A DNA stretch of 64,000 bases from an uncultured Bacteroides sp. (GCA_947574505.1 CANPJW010000009.1:1-64000), one strand, 5' to 3'; positions 1-9,654 are shown, numbered from the stretch's first letter. Translations and numbers: made by a program. The notes: generated by a model not told the origin, from the letters alone.

Positions 1-102
1 ATGCATAAAGGGGAAGTTGCAAAGGGTAATCCCCCAAGAATTACAACTGAGCCAATTCGGGAGCAAATCGGGATTCAGATTCCCCCAACTATCGCATTAT
101 AA
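1..102 (+). CDS. 3' end of a CDS truncated by the window edge
   Basis: Frame 1 is open from the first base to a TAA at 100-102 and gives about 33 residues ending GIQIPPTIAL. That ending resembles the C-terminus of periplasmic substrate-binding proteins of the TrpX/PF04392 ABC-transporter family, which typically close with a G-I-x-I-P-P motif. The match is from memory on very few residues, so the product is tentative. The 65 bp between this stop and the first recombination site hold no other gene. Confidence 0.4.
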   Translation: MHKGEVAKGNPPRITTEPIREQIGIQIPPTIAL

Positions 103-166
103 TCATTCATAATACCTGACATTGCGTCGTAATAGTATTATAACATAAAAAAGTGACGCGCTATGT

Positions 167-187
167 AGATCTCTTATTAAGAGATCT
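167..187. repeat. Left recombination site of the pilus-locus invertible element
   Basis: A 21-bp near-perfect palindrome with arms AGATCTCTTA and TAAGAGATCT around a single central T at 177. The central base makes it asymmetric and gives it the opposite orientation to the site at 355-375. The same core recurs at 46323-46343 and 46510-46530. It is inferred to be a crossover site for a site-specific recombinase. Confidence 0.75.
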
Positions 188-354
188 ATAAAAAATGTAA
201 GTTATAGATTTACAATGAATTATAGGGTTATAACGGGCCTAAAACAACGGAATAAACTTAGATTAGATTAACTTCTTGTTTATTAAATATAATTTTTCTG
301 TTATTTTTTATTGCTTATTACCAGCACTTTACGTAATTTTGCAAAGCACTATGT
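188..354. other. Putative invertible DNA segment carrying the pilus promoter
   Basis: This AT-rich, gene-free segment lies between two oppositely oriented 21-bp sites whose centres are 188 bp apart. It contains one clear Bacteroidota promoter, on the plus strand near its right end, and no TAnnTTTG match near its left end on the minus strand. The size and layout match known Bacteroides invertible promoters that phase-vary surface structures. In the orientation given the promoter would drive the pilus operon (ON). Inversion is inferred, not observed. Confidence 0.7.
311..341 (+). promoter_or_regulatory. Promoter inside the invertible segment, reading into the pilus operon
   Basis: The -33 element TTG is at 311-313 and the -7 element TAATTTTG at 334-341, with 20 bp between them, matching the Bacteroidota sigma-ABfr consensus. 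The -7 box ends 24 bp before the centre of the right recombination site. The predicted transcript would start just before or in that site and reach the first pilus-operon gene at 415. Confidence 0.7.
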
Positions 355-375
355 ATATCTCTTAATAAGAGATAT
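355..375. repeat. Right recombination site of the pilus-locus invertible element
   Basis: A 21-bp palindrome with arms ATATCTCTTA and TAAGAGATAT around a central A at 365, so its core is the reverse complement of the left site's core. It lies between the predicted -7 box and the first gene of the operon. It has the same ATAT-type outer arms as the promoter-proximal site of the second element (46323-46343). Confidence 0.75.
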
Positions 376-414
376 GCCCCAAAATAGCATGAATTGATAT
401 AAACTATAGATACA

Positions 415-1002
415 ATGAAGATAAAAAATTATGCAATCTTGCTTTCCTTCCTGTTTTGTGGAAGTGCATTTGTGAAGGCTCAGAATGTTGCATTGAAGAG
501 CAATATTCTTTATGACGCCTCCGGCACTGTTAATCTTGGAGCCGAGGTTGGTCTTGCCCCCAAATGGACGCTTGATGTGTCAGGCAACTACAATGGGTGG
601 GTTCGTTCGCATGGCCGTACATGGAAGCACTGGATGTTGCAACCTGAGGCACGTTACTGGTTTTGTGATCGTTTTGCTGGTCATTTTATAGGCATCCATG
701 CCCACGGTGGACAATACAATGTGGGTAATCTGAAGAATGACATTTCATTTTTGGGCAGTGATTTGTCCAAACTTTCCGACCGTCGTTATCAAGGATGGTT
801 TGTAGGCGCCGGTGTAGCTTACGGTTATTCGTGGATTCTTTCCCGCCATTGGAATGTAGAGGCAGAAATAGGCTTGGGTTATGCCTATACCCGTTTCGAT
901 GCTTATCCTTGTGCCGATTGCGGTACCAAACTGATTGATGGCAAGTCCCATCACTATGTAGGCCCTACAAAGGCTGCACTGAATCTGATCTACGTATTTT
1001 AA
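415..1002 (+). CDS. DUF3575 family outer-membrane protein of the pilus operon
   Basis: The 195-residue product has a cleavable signal peptide (hydrophobic residues 5-21, likely cut after FVKA). The mature part is rich in alternating aromatic and Gly residues and ends VGPTKAALNLIYVF, typical of small beta-barrels. I recognise it as DUF3575, a family that often leads Bacteroidales Mfa/FimA-type pilus operons, where its role is not established. It is the first gene after the invertible promoter, with a 39-bp leader after the right recombination site, and is 12 bp from the next gene. The family call is from the conserved ALKSNILYDA start of the mature protein. Confidence 0.8.
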   Translation: MKIKNYAILLSFLFCGSAFVKAQNVALKSNILYDASGTVNLGAEVGLAPKWTLDVSGNYNGWVRSHGRTWKHWMLQPEARYWFCDRFAGHFIGIHAHGGQYNVGNLKNDISFLGSDLSKLSDRRYQGWFVGAGVAYGYSWILSRHWNVEAEIGLGYAYTRFDAYPCADCGTKLIDGKSHHYVGPTKAALNLIYVF

Positions 1003-1014
1003 AAAATACCGCTC

Positions 1015-2433
1015 ATGAAGAAATTACTATGTATACTTCTCCTGTTGTTTTGTATAACAGGTGTAAACAGCCAGACTATTCTGACGCTGGGCCGTGTGAA
1101 AGTGGACGGTCTAAATGTTGCTCGCAGCGGTGAGAACCTGCTTGTGTCAATGGATATTGATGTGGCGGGTATTGATATGCCGTCTTCCCGTGAAGTTTCC
1201 TTTGCCCCTGTGCTTCGTGCGGAGAACAATGAACTGTCTCTTTCTCCTGTGGTGCTGGCAGGCCGCAACCGTTACTATCTCCATTTACGCAATGATGTCG
1301 TTTCCGGTGAGGGCACTTCGCTGTTCCGTGCCGGTCGTGATCGTGTGATTCATTACAGTGCCACGGTGCCATACGCCGAATGGATGGCCGATGCCACCTT
1401 GGAGCTGGGCGATGAGGTGTGCGGCTGCCTGTGTGAAGTGTTGTATGCAGACCGTTCGCCGCTGACCACGCTGGATTTCGGTCCGAAGGTTTTCTCTCCG
1501 GTTTTTGTTTATCGCGCTCCGAAAGCCGAGGAGGTGAAGACGCGCGAATTGAAAGGTTCCGCTTACATTGATTTCCCGGTGAACCGCACGGAGATTTATG
1601 AGGATTACCGCCGTAATCCGGTGGAACTGGCTAAAATCCGTGCCACGATAGACACCGTGCGCAATGATGCCGATACCCGCATCACTTCTATCCGTATTAA
1701 AGGATATGCCTCTCCGGAGGGCAGTTATGCCAACAATACCCGTCTTGCCCAAGGACGTACGGAAACATTGAGGAACTATGTACAGTGTTTGTATAATTTC
1801 CCGTTTGGTATCATGTCAATGGATTACGAGCCTGAGGATTGGGCGGGGCTGGAACGCTATCTGGAAACCTGTACGCTTCCGAGCCGTTATGGCATGTTGG
1901 AACTGGCGCGCAGCGGTGGCGATCCGGACGCACGCGAACAGAAAATCAAGGCGCGTTATCCTCAGGACTACCAGTTCCTGCTTCGTGAGGTCTATCCCGG
2001 TCTTCGCCACTCGGATTACACGGTAGAGTATGTGGTCCGTGCCTATACCGATGTGGAGGAGGCACGCCGCATCTGGCGCACCGCTCCGGGTAAGCTGAGT
2101 CTGAACGAGTTCTACCGTGTGGCGGAGAGCTATCAGGCAGGCAGTGACGAGTATAATGAGGTGTTCGAAACCATGGTCCGCCTCTATCCGGATGATGCTA
2201 CGGCTAACCTGAATGCCTCTAATGTGGCGATGTCACGCGGTGACCTTGTTTCAGCGCGTAAGTATGTGGCAAAAGCCGGCGACACGCCCGAGGCGGTATA
2301 TGCACGCGGTGTGCTTGCCGGATTGGATAAAGACTATGCGCAGGCGCGCAGGTTGCTATCTCGTGCACAAGATATGGGTGTGAAAGAAGCTGCCGATGCA
2401 TTGGAGCAGATTAACAAAATAGATAAGAAGTAA
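1015..2433 (+). CDS. DUF3868 / OmpA-like domain protein of the pilus operon
   Basis: The 472-residue product has a signal peptide (1-20). The N-terminal half corresponds to DUF3868. A segment around residues 215-260 carries IKGYASPEGSYANN and R-x-L-A-Q-G-R, the hallmark of OmpA-type peptidoglycan-binding domains. The last about 110 residues look like TPR helices. It could tie an outer-membrane assembly platform to the cell wall, which is inference from the OmpA motif. It is tightly linked to the DUF3575 gene upstream (12 bp) and the pilin gene downstream (23 bp), so it is probably co-transcribed. Confidence 0.8.
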   Translation: MKKLLCILLLLFCITGVNSQTILTLGRVKVDGLNVARSGENLLVSMDIDVAGIDMPSSREVSFAPVLRAENNELSLSPVVLAGRNRYYLHLRNDVVSGEGTSLFRAGRDRVIHYSATVPYAEWMADATLELGDEVCGCLCEVLYADRSPLTTLDFGPKVFSPVFVYRAPKAEEVKTRELKGSAYIDFPVNRTEIYEDYRRNPVELAKIRATIDTVRNDADTRITSIRIKGYASPEGSYANNTRLAQGRTETLRNYVQCLYNFPFGIMSMDYEPEDWAGLERYLETCTLPSRYGMLELARSGGDPDAREQKIKARYPQDYQFLLREVYPGLRHSDYTVEYVVRAYTDVEEARRIWRTAPGKLSLNEFYRVAESYQAGSDEYNEVFETMVRLYPDDATANLNASNVAMSRGDLVSARKYVAKAGDTPEAVYARGVLAGLDKDYAQARRLLSRAQDMGVKEAADALEQINKIDKK

Positions 2434-2456
2434 TCATAAAAAAATAAGGAATCAAT

Positions 2457-4073
2457 ATGAAAAAGTTTAGTAAAATTTTGATGTCCGGGCTTGCAGCATT
2501 CTGTTTGTGGGCATGCTCAGATGAGGCAAATGTGTCTCAGCCGGTCGATGCTGAGAGTGACGTATATGTGGAATTTGGAGTGCAACTGATGCAAGGAAGC
2601 GGTTCAAGAAGCGAGACAACAGATGAGGAGGATGGAAACGGAAGCAATTCTTCTGACGGTGCTGAAGTGGGTAAGGACTATGAGAACAGTGTCAAGGAGA
2701 TATTACTGGTGCTGACAAAGGCTGATGGTTCTCTCATTGTCAGTCAGCGTCTGGATGTGGAACCTAAGAATGATGGAAAATATCCCAAACTTGTGGCAAC
2801 TTTGGACAGAAGTGCATTAGAGGCATACAGAACGGGAGAAATTTATGCTTATGCTTTCTGTAATCCCACTTCTTCTATCAATGCCAGTGATCTGAAGAAC
2901 AGTATTCATACGCTGTCGGAGGAACCTGAATTAACAGACAACGATGAAATTTGGAAAAAAGGTGCTTTCCTGATGTCTAACCACAATCTGGTCAAAGTGG
3001 CCAACTCCACTCCAACCACTACCTGGAACTGGGAACAATATACTGAGACCAATCGTCTGTTTTTGGGTACCATTTCGGTAGAACGTGCTTGCGCACGTTT
3101 TGACTTCAAAGCGAGCAGCTATCCCACTACAGAGGCTGCTAACACCTATGTATTGGAGAGCACCAATAAGGTTAAAGTTCTGCTGACTGATATGGTAATG
3201 GTTAATATCAGCAAGAGTTTCTATCATCTACGTCGGGTGTCTGCTGACGGGCTTGCGAATAATATAGACTTGTGTGGACAGGAAACTTCAAACAACTATG
3301 TAGTGGATACAGATGCAAAGGAAAAGAACGGCATTGCTGAAGAAACTTATAAAAGTAACTATTTTTATAATAATTTTCTTTCTAAGTCGTCAGATGAGTG
3401 GAAAGATAAATTCACACCAATCTCTTCTCTAACCGAAGAAGATAATGACAATTCTTGGAATACAGGAGGCAATCGCAACGGATACAAAATATGGCGTTAT
3501 GCAACTGAAAATACCATTCCTGCTCCTATTAGCAATCAGAAAAACGGTATCTCTACCGGTGTAATCTTCAAAGGGAAATTGGATTTTAATAAATCAACCT
3601 ATGGTGTAACTAGTAATCAGCCTATTTTCGTATATAATAATGTGTTGTATGGCACTTGGGAGAAAGTGATGGCGGCGGCTAATGACCCCAATGCGGATAA
3701 GAGCCTGAAAGCTGCTTTTGATCAAATAGGGGCAAACCCCGTTGCTGGTACTGATTTTGCCCAGGCAGGGTTCACCGTTTTTAAACCGAATACAGCCGGC
3801 GATTATGAAATGTATTATTGCTATTGGAATCGTCATAATGACAATGGTGATCCTAACAAGATGGGTATGATGGAATTTGCAGTGGTACGCAACAATGTGT
3901 ACAAACTGATGGTAAACAAAATCAATGGTTATGGCCATCCTACTTCATCGGATCCTAAAGAGGATCCCGATCCGTTCGATCCGAACAATCCGGATGAGCG
4001 AAACGACCTCTACATCGAAGTAACCGTTGAGGTACGTCCTTGGGTGGTCCGTATAAATGACATCGAGTTCTAA
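2457..4073 (+). CDS. Mfa1/FimA-type major pilin lipoprotein
   Basis: The 538-residue precursor has a lipoprotein signal with the lipobox cysteine at residue 20 (LWAC). Acidic, low-complexity residues follow, then an Arg-Ser at 53-54 that could serve as a maturation site of the type used in type V pili, where an arginine-specific protease removes the N-terminal segment. The C-terminus VEVRPWVVRINDIEF matches the conserved end of Mfa1-family shaft pilins, which supplies the donor strand in polymerisation. The size fits a shaft pilin and the gene precedes a Mfa2-like anchor gene, the usual order. The shaft role is inferred from order and family. Confidence 0.85.
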   Translation: MKKFSKILMSGLAAFCLWACSDEANVSQPVDAESDVYVEFGVQLMQGSGSRSETTDEEDGNGSNSSDGAEVGKDYENSVKEILLVLTKADGSLIVSQRLDVEPKNDGKYPKLVATLDRSALEAYRTGEIYAYAFCNPTSSINASDLKNSIHTLSEEPELTDNDEIWKKGAFLMSNHNLVKVANSTPTTTWNWEQYTETNRLFLGTISVERACARFDFKASSYPTTEAANTYVLESTNKVKVLLTDMVMVNISKSFYHLRRVSADGLANNIDLCGQETSNNYVVDTDAKEKNGIAEETYKSNYFYNNFLSKSSDEWKDKFTPISSLTEEDNDNSWNTGGNRNGYKIWRYATENTIPAPISNQKNGISTGVIFKGKLDFNKSTYGVTSNQPIFVYNNVLYGTWEKVMAAANDPNADKSLKAAFDQIGANPVAGTDFAQAGFTVFKPNTAGDYEMYYCYWNRHNDNGDPNKMGMMEFAVVRNNVYKLMVNKINGYGHPTSSDPKEDPDPFDPNNPDERNDLYIEVTVEVRPWVVRINDIEF

Positions 4074-4089
4074 ACAAGTGTATTAAACA

Positions 4090-5106
4090 ATGAATAAGAC
4101 AACAAGATTCATACATACATTGAGACTGCCGGGCATGGTGCTTTGCGCCATGCTGGCGGTAGCCGCATTGTTGTCCTCCTGCCATGGCATATACAATGAC
4201 CTGGAACCCTGTACGCGAGGTGTCCGTCTGCGTTTTGTCTATGATTATAATATGGAGTATGCCAATGCATTCCATTCGCAGGTGGACTGTCTGGCTCTGT
4301 TGGTCTATGACGAACAGGGCAACTATCTGGCTACCTATACTGGGGCAGGTGATGAGCTGAAGGATGAGAATTACCGCATGACTCTCGATTTGGAGAAAGG
4401 GAGTTATCATTTTGTTGCATACGGCGGACTGACTTGTCCGCAAACCTCTTTTTCATTCAAGGTGGTTCCCGGCACTGGTTCAACCATGCAGGACTTGCGT
4501 GTAGAGATGCATAATGCCGGACGCATTTCGGAGACTGATCTGCATCCTTTGTTTTATGGTTCGCTGGATATAAATGTGGACAATGACACTTACGAAGAAG
4601 CCACTGTGTACCTGATGAAGAACACTAACAACATCCGTGTGGTGCTTCAGCAGATGAACGGTGGAGAGGTGAATGACAAGGATTTTACTTTCCGTATTAC
4701 AGATGACAACACGCTGTTTGCTTCCGACAACAGCCTGATAAGTAATAGTGGGCAAGTCTATGCTCCTTGGGCACAGGGACAGCGCACTGTGGGAGTGACG
4801 GAGGAAGGTGACAAGAAAGTGACTGTGGCATATGCCGAACTGTCTACTTCTAGATTGGTTGCCGGCAATCATCCGCGTCTGACCATCACCCGTAACAGCG
4901 ACGGTGCACAGGTATTAAGTATTCCGTTGAATGAGTATCTGTTGTTGCTGAAAAGTGACCATTTCGACAAGATGGGTGACCAAGAGTTTCTGGACCGTGA
5001 AAGTAACTGGTCATTGATATTCTTTTTGGATGATAATCACACATGGATACGCACCCATATTGTTGTCAATGACTGGATAGTAAGAATTAATGATACAGAA
5101 TTATGA
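4090..5106 (+). CDS. FimB/Mfa2-family pilus anchor lipoprotein
   Basis: The 338-residue lipoprotein has its lipobox cysteine at residue 31 (LLSSC). The mature start (IYNDLEPC, then RLRFVYDYNM and LLVYDEQGNYLATY) is characteristic of the FimB/Mfa2 family, which anchors the pilus base in the outer membrane and limits pilus length. The C-terminus again ends WIVRINDTEL, showing relationship to the pilin upstream. It starts 16 bp after the pilin stop and overlaps the next gene by 4 bp (ATGA), so translation is probably coupled. Confidence 0.88.
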   Translation: MNKTTRFIHTLRLPGMVLCAMLAVAALLSSCHGIYNDLEPCTRGVRLRFVYDYNMEYANAFHSQVDCLALLVYDEQGNYLATYTGAGDELKDENYRMTLDLEKGSYHFVAYGGLTCPQTSFSFKVVPGTGSTMQDLRVEMHNAGRISETDLHPLFYGSLDINVDNDTYEEATVYLMKNTNNIRVVLQQMNGGEVNDKDFTFRITDDNTLFASDNSLISNSGQVYAPWAQGQRTVGVTEEGDKKVTVAYAELSTSRLVAGNHPRLTITRNSDGAQVLSIPLNEYLLLLKSDHFDKMGDQEFLDRESNWSLIFFLDDNHTWIRTHIVVNDWIVRINDTEL

Positions 5107-6344
5107 GAATAAAGGATTGGGGACATATCGTGTCTGTACTGGGCGTCTGCTTCCTCTTAATGTGCGGATGTGACGGCAGAAGTGATGAGGGGCTTCCTTC
5201 ATCGAATGGACCCGATGCGGTCTATCTGGATATTAATGTCGCTCTGAGAGATGCTCCCGTGTCCGGACGTTCTGTTTCCGGACGTGCGGATGAGGATCCT
5301 TCGTATGATAAAGTGACGGACGCTGAGAAGATGCGCACGCTGCGTGTCATTCTAGTCCGTCCGGATGGCAAGGTGGAACATAATGTCCATCTTGATTTGA
5401 AGAACAATCCTGTGGATGACCGGTATGGAAAAATCCGCCTGAAGGTGCAAGGCAATGAGGAAAAAACCATTTACTTACTTGCTAATGAAGAGTCCGTTCC
5501 GGTGGAGATTCCTGATGTGGAGGAGGATAAAACGTCTCGGGCACCCAAAACATGGAATGACTTTAAACCCGGAAAAAAATTCCTGACCAAGGAGCAGATG
5601 GCGGGGCTTGTGTTATCGTTCGATAGCGTGGCTTTCAGTAAAGAAAAACCATTGCTTATGAGCGAATGTCATACGGTGACGCTGGATAACAAAGGTCTGG
5701 AGCCTGATACTGAAAACCAGGGACAGGATGGTGAGCAAGCGGAAGTGATACTGAAAAAGGAAGTCACACTGAAGATCACCCGTGCTGCTGTAAAGTTCAC
5801 ATACGAGATAACGAACAAGAGCAGCCAGATTTATTATCTGAGTGAAATCAGAATAGATAAGTCAGCTTCCCATGAATACCTTCTGCCCAATGGCATGGTG
5901 TATGATAATACGGAAAAGGAAGTAAAAGATTTCCAAGTGCCGGAATTGGCCAGCTATGAGTCCTTTGATCAAAAATATAAGGAGAATGTAAAGTTGGAAG
6001 CGAATTCGACGAATCCGGTTATACTGCCTTCGTTTTACCTGCCGGAAGGAAAGTATGAGAATGCTGAGGACGTTAATAAAGATTATAAGACTTCCTACAA
6101 GACCGCTATTACGCTGGATACAAAGGATAATAGTGGTGTAGACTTGGGAGGCAATTCTGAAAGCACTCCCTCCGGAAAGTTCACTTTGGAAAGTTTCTTT
6201 CCGAACCTTCCTGTTTTACCTCGTGGTACTCATGTGGTGGTGAGGATGACAGTCAATGAAGCGGATAGCATATCATGGCAGGTGGATCTGCGCCCATACG
6301 GTGAAGTGATACTTGAACCTGGTTTTGGAATAGAGATGAAATGA
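5103..6344 (+). CDS. Accessory pilus subunit lipoprotein
   Basis: The 413-residue product has a lipoprotein signal with the cysteine at residue 23 (MCGC). The mature region has the pilin-like pattern seen in its neighbours: a beta-rich start (AVYLDINVALRD), an Arg-rich stretch near residues 53-62 that could be a processing site, and MRTLRVILVRPDGKV, the equivalent of the V-K-E-I-L-L-V-L strand in the major pilin. It is probably a minor or tip-complex pilin by position between the anchor and the large last gene. I cannot name a specific subfamily. Its start codon overlaps the anchor gene's stop. Confidence 0.7.
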   Translation: MRIKDWGHIVSVLGVCFLLMCGCDGRSDEGLPSSNGPDAVYLDINVALRDAPVSGRSVSGRADEDPSYDKVTDAEKMRTLRVILVRPDGKVEHNVHLDLKNNPVDDRYGKIRLKVQGNEEKTIYLLANEESVPVEIPDVEEDKTSRAPKTWNDFKPGKKFLTKEQMAGLVLSFDSVAFSKEKPLLMSECHTVTLDNKGLEPDTENQGQDGEQAEVILKKEVTLKITRAAVKFTYEITNKSSQIYYLSEIRIDKSASHEYLLPNGMVYDNTEKEVKDFQVPELASYESFDQKYKENVKLEANSTNPVILPSFYLPEGKYENAEDVNKDYKTSYKTAITLDTKDNSGVDLGGNSESTPSGKFTLESFFPNLPVLPRGTHVVVRMTVNEADSISWQVDLRPYGEVILEPGFGIEMK

Positions 6345-6366
6345 AAAAAAGAAGGAGAAGAAAACA

Positions 6367-9300
6367 ATGAAGAAAACGATAAGTTATTTCTTATTTATAT
6401 GCGGTCTACTGATGGTTGCCGCCACTTCGTGTAAGGACGACCTGCTGTACACGGACGGGGGGCCTATTCCCGAAGGTGAGAGTATAGTGACGGCACAGGT
6501 GGACTTCAAACCTTTGGTGGAGGGACTTGCGGACAAATCGCGCTCAGCGGGCGATACTATCAAGTCTATTAATGCCTTGTGTGTGTTGTTGTATGATGTG
6601 GATGGTAATTTGGCAGAAGCGCATTCTTTGACACTTGTAACTGGTGAACCGGGGGAAGGAGAATATAGAGTAAGTGATATTGAACGTAAAAAAGAAGATG
6701 CAGTCGACCCGAACGGGAATATTGCTGAAACGGAAACACCTCGTGCTAAGCTAAGCTTGAAAATTCCATACGGACGTTACTATATCTATGCAGTGGCCAA
6801 TATGGGAACGGAGTTTAACGAAGAAGTTAAGAGTGATGGTACTGGTTCGTCAGAGGCGGTTAATAAGTATAAGGAAGCAATTAAGACAGTAGAAGGATTA
6901 AAAAGCATTTCTCTTACTTGGAATGCTGATGATGTGGCCCGGAACAACCAGATGTTCGGTCATTTCACTATAGTGGGGCAAGAGAATAAGAGTGAATTGC
7001 TTACCATTAATAAAAAGAAAATGGAGTTGCATTCGTGGATACGCCGTGCGGCATCTAAGGTAACTATTGCATACGATGGTAGTGGATTGGAAGATGGTGT
7101 TTTCATCTATTTGAAATCGGTGACCATAAAAGACATTCCGCAGAAGTGTTATCTAGGGAAAAATAATCCTGCTGCTCCGGAAGATCTGAAAGATGGGGAT
7201 GAAGGAGTAAAGCTTGATTTGATACCGGAAGGTGAAACCATAAAATATTATAAGGGCGATGGTGAACTATCCCCGAGTGATTTTAATGAAACATACGAAG
7301 CCCGTATTACAAAAGGGAAACCTCTATTCGGCAGTAAGAGATATGAGGAAGACGCATATCACCCCGAAAACTTGGCGGATGTGCATACCGAATTTACCAA
7401 CGCTCTTTATTTTTATGAGAATATGCAGGGCATGGGTAAGGAAGGTACTACTAGTGATAAGCGTCAAGTGGTTAAAGGTGATCAAGATCCAACCAAACCG
7501 ACTTATCCTGACGGAGGTGCAGAGGAGAACGAGGCGTGGAAAGATGCCAAGCCATACGGAACCTATATAGAAGTGGATGCTTTTTATGTTTCTATCAATG
7601 AAAAGAAAGTGGGTAGAGGTCCTATCAAGTACCGCTTTATGTTAGGAAAAGATGTGATAACCGATTACAATGCGGAGCGTAACCATCACTACAAACTGAC
7701 TTTGAAGTTCAAGGGATATGCCAACGATGCAGACTGGCATATAGAATATGAAGAACCGGAGCCAGGTATCGAAGTGCCTAATCCTTACTATATCTCTTAT
7801 CTTTATAACCGTACGATGAATCTTCCGGTAAAGATTAATACGGGAGGAGGTACGCTTATCTCTTTAAAGGCTGAGATTCTTACGAACAATTGGGCTCCGC
7901 ATGGAACACTTTCTTTGGCGGAAGGTGGGTTGGATTATGCTAGAGCATATGATTATGCTGAAAATCCAAATGACGAATCGCTAAATCAACCATGGAATGG
8001 ATTTCTTTCACTTCGTAAAACTACTGCCAGAATTCTGATAAAAGAAAATGACCCTGATAAGGATCAGGTACCGGTTGATCTTACTATACCCGGAACAGTG
8101 AAGATCACGAGTAATAAGGACTATTATGAAACTTCTGAGAAAGGACTTCGTACATATAATGTGGCGAAGCAACTCCACGAAGATAAGGACGGTAATTACG
8201 AAATAAAAGGCGACAATGATCATTTGCTTGCTTCTATTCCTTTATATACTCGCGCTAAACAGATGCATATTAAATCGGGTTATACAGGAAATAATCCTTA
8301 TGTGGCTTATCAGCGGCATGCGAAGGTTAAAATAATCGCTGTGGTACAGGTGAATGGAAAAGATCATTCACTTGATGAAACTGTCGATATATATCAAGTG
8401 CGAAGAATTGTAAACCCCAAAGGAATTTATAGAAGCAATAATAATAATCGGCCTTTTGATGTAACTTTATTGCGGCTGCCAAAGGAGAATGCGGAGGATT
8501 TTATTCCTTTTTCATCTGAAGGACCTTGGAAAGCGTATGTTGTAAGTGCACAAACAGAGGCGAACAGAGGAGAACCCTCTTATGTAGATCCTAATCCCGG
8601 ATTTATCACTCTTTCTGTTTTAGATAACAAAAATACACGTTTGGAGGATGGCGTTATATATGGTGTTACTGGTTCGGATATTAAATTTAAGATTAACTTT
8701 AATGAAACAATAGCTAAGGGTGCTTCCAATAAAAATGCGGTAGTACGTGTGGAATATCATAATTACACATGTGAACATCTTATTTTCGTGCACCAAGGAA
8801 GCCAGCCACAGGAGTTGTTATCTGGCAAGCCTGCATGGCATGTATCGAATTTGGTTAGCCAAAATAAGGAAGCTCTTAATCCGTTGGATGAAGGTTCTTT
8901 ATTTAGATATAAAAATCTTACTCAGCCTATTACTGCAAAGAATCAGTATAATAAGCAGATTATGATAAATGTTAAACCTGACTATTTCCCTGATCCTGTA
9001 TCACAAACAGGTCAATATGAATTGGAGGGGACCACAGAGAAGGTTACGTGGGGAAATATAACGAATCAGCAGGCTGAGAGTACAGAAAGCTGGGGTCTTA
9101 ACTTAGAGAAAACTCGTATTGCTAAATTAGATGATTATGAATCTTTGTTTGAAAGTAATATAATTGCTCAAAGTTATGGCGTGCTTTATGGTGATGAATC
9201 TACTGAACCTGAAACAAATATTGTAGATGCGTATGGATATCAAGAGCATAATGAGTATAGTCACCCCGGAAATCCTCCTAAGAAGAATCGTGGAATGCGT

Positions 9301-9654
9301 GGATGTTTTGTTTACAATAGGAACAATGGTAATCATATCTTTTTTCCGGTGGGAGCTTCTGGATATGGTCATAGAAGAACTAAAGAAAATGGATGCTTGC
9401 GTTATTCATGTGGACAAACTGGTATCTTTAGTAATTTGGCTTTGGCTCCGTTGTTTTATGACCTTTACATGCGACCCGGTGCTGTTTATTGGACAGAAGA
9501 TGTTACTGGAACAGGGGCATGGGGAACGACTGTAGGTTGGGATATTAATTATTTTACATTTGACTTTAACAGAATATATCAGGCTAATGTTTTTGATAGC
9601 GACGAAAGTGATGCCTGCTTCATTCGTTGTGTGGAGGATTCTGGTTCTAATTAG
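6367..9654 (+). CDS. Large pilus-tip-like lipoprotein (1095 residues)
   Basis: The lipobox cysteine is at residue 22 (AATSC). Residues about 30-450 have the same pilin-like N-terminal pattern as the preceding genes (SINALCVLLYDVDGNLAEAH). The middle is long and beta-rich, in the style of DUF4906 proteins. The last about 110 residues (RGCFVYNRNNG, FFPVGASGYG, GCLRYSCGQ, D-E-S-D-A-C-F-I-R-C-V) form a Cys/Trp/Tyr-rich module resembling C-type-lectin or FGE-like folds. As the last and largest gene of the operon it is a good candidate for the adhesive tip, by analogy with Mfa5-type proteins. Tip location and ligand binding are inference. Confidence 0.7.
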   Translation: MKKTISYFLFICGLLMVAATSCKDDLLYTDGGPIPEGESIVTAQVDFKPLVEGLADKSRSAGDTIKSINALCVLLYDVDGNLAEAHSLTLVTGEPGEGEYRVSDIERKKEDAVDPNGNIAETETPRAKLSLKIPYGRYYIYAVANMGTEFNEEVKSDGTGSSEAVNKYKEAIKTVEGLKSISLTWNADDVARNNQMFGHFTIVGQENKSELLTINKKKMELHSWIRRAASKVTIAYDGSGLEDGVFIYLKSVTIKDIPQKCYLGKNNPAAPEDLKDGDEGVKLDLIPEGETIKYYKGDGELSPSDFNETYEARITKGKPLFGSKRYEEDAYHPENLADVHTEFTNALYFYENMQGMGKEGTTSDKRQVVKGDQDPTKPTYPDGGAEENEAWKDAKPYGTYIEVDAFYVSINEKKVGRGPIKYRFMLGKDVITDYNAERNHHYKLTLKFKGYANDADWHIEYEEPEPGIEVPNPYYISYLYNRTMNLPVKINTGGGTLISLKAEILTNNWAPHGTLSLAEGGLDYARAYDYAENPNDESLNQPWNGFLSLRKTTARILIKENDPDKDQVPVDLTIPGTVKITSNKDYYETSEKGLRTYNVAKQLHEDKDGNYEIKGDNDHLLASIPLYTRAKQMHIKSGYTGNNPYVAYQRHAKVKIIAVVQVNGKDHSLDETVDIYQVRRIVNPKGIYRSNNNNRPFDVTLLRLPKENAEDFIPFSSEGPWKAYVVSAQTEANRGEPSYVDPNPGFITLSVLDNKNTRLEDGVIYGVTGSDIKFKINFNETIAKGASNKNAVVRVEYHNYTCEHLIFVHQGSQPQELLSGKPAWHVSNLVSQNKEALNPLDEGSLFRYKNLTQPITAKNQYNKQIMINVKPDYFPDPVSQTGQYELEGTTEKVTWGNITNQQAESTESWGLNLEKTRIAKLDDYESLFESNIIAQSYGVLYGDESTEPETNIVDAYGYQEHNEYSHPGNPPKKNRGMRGCFVYNRNNGNHIFFPVGASGYGHRRTKENGCLRYSCGQTGIFSNLALAPLFYDLYMRPGAVYWTEDVTGTGAWGTTVGWDINYFTFDFNRIYQANVFDSDESDACFIRCVEDSGSN

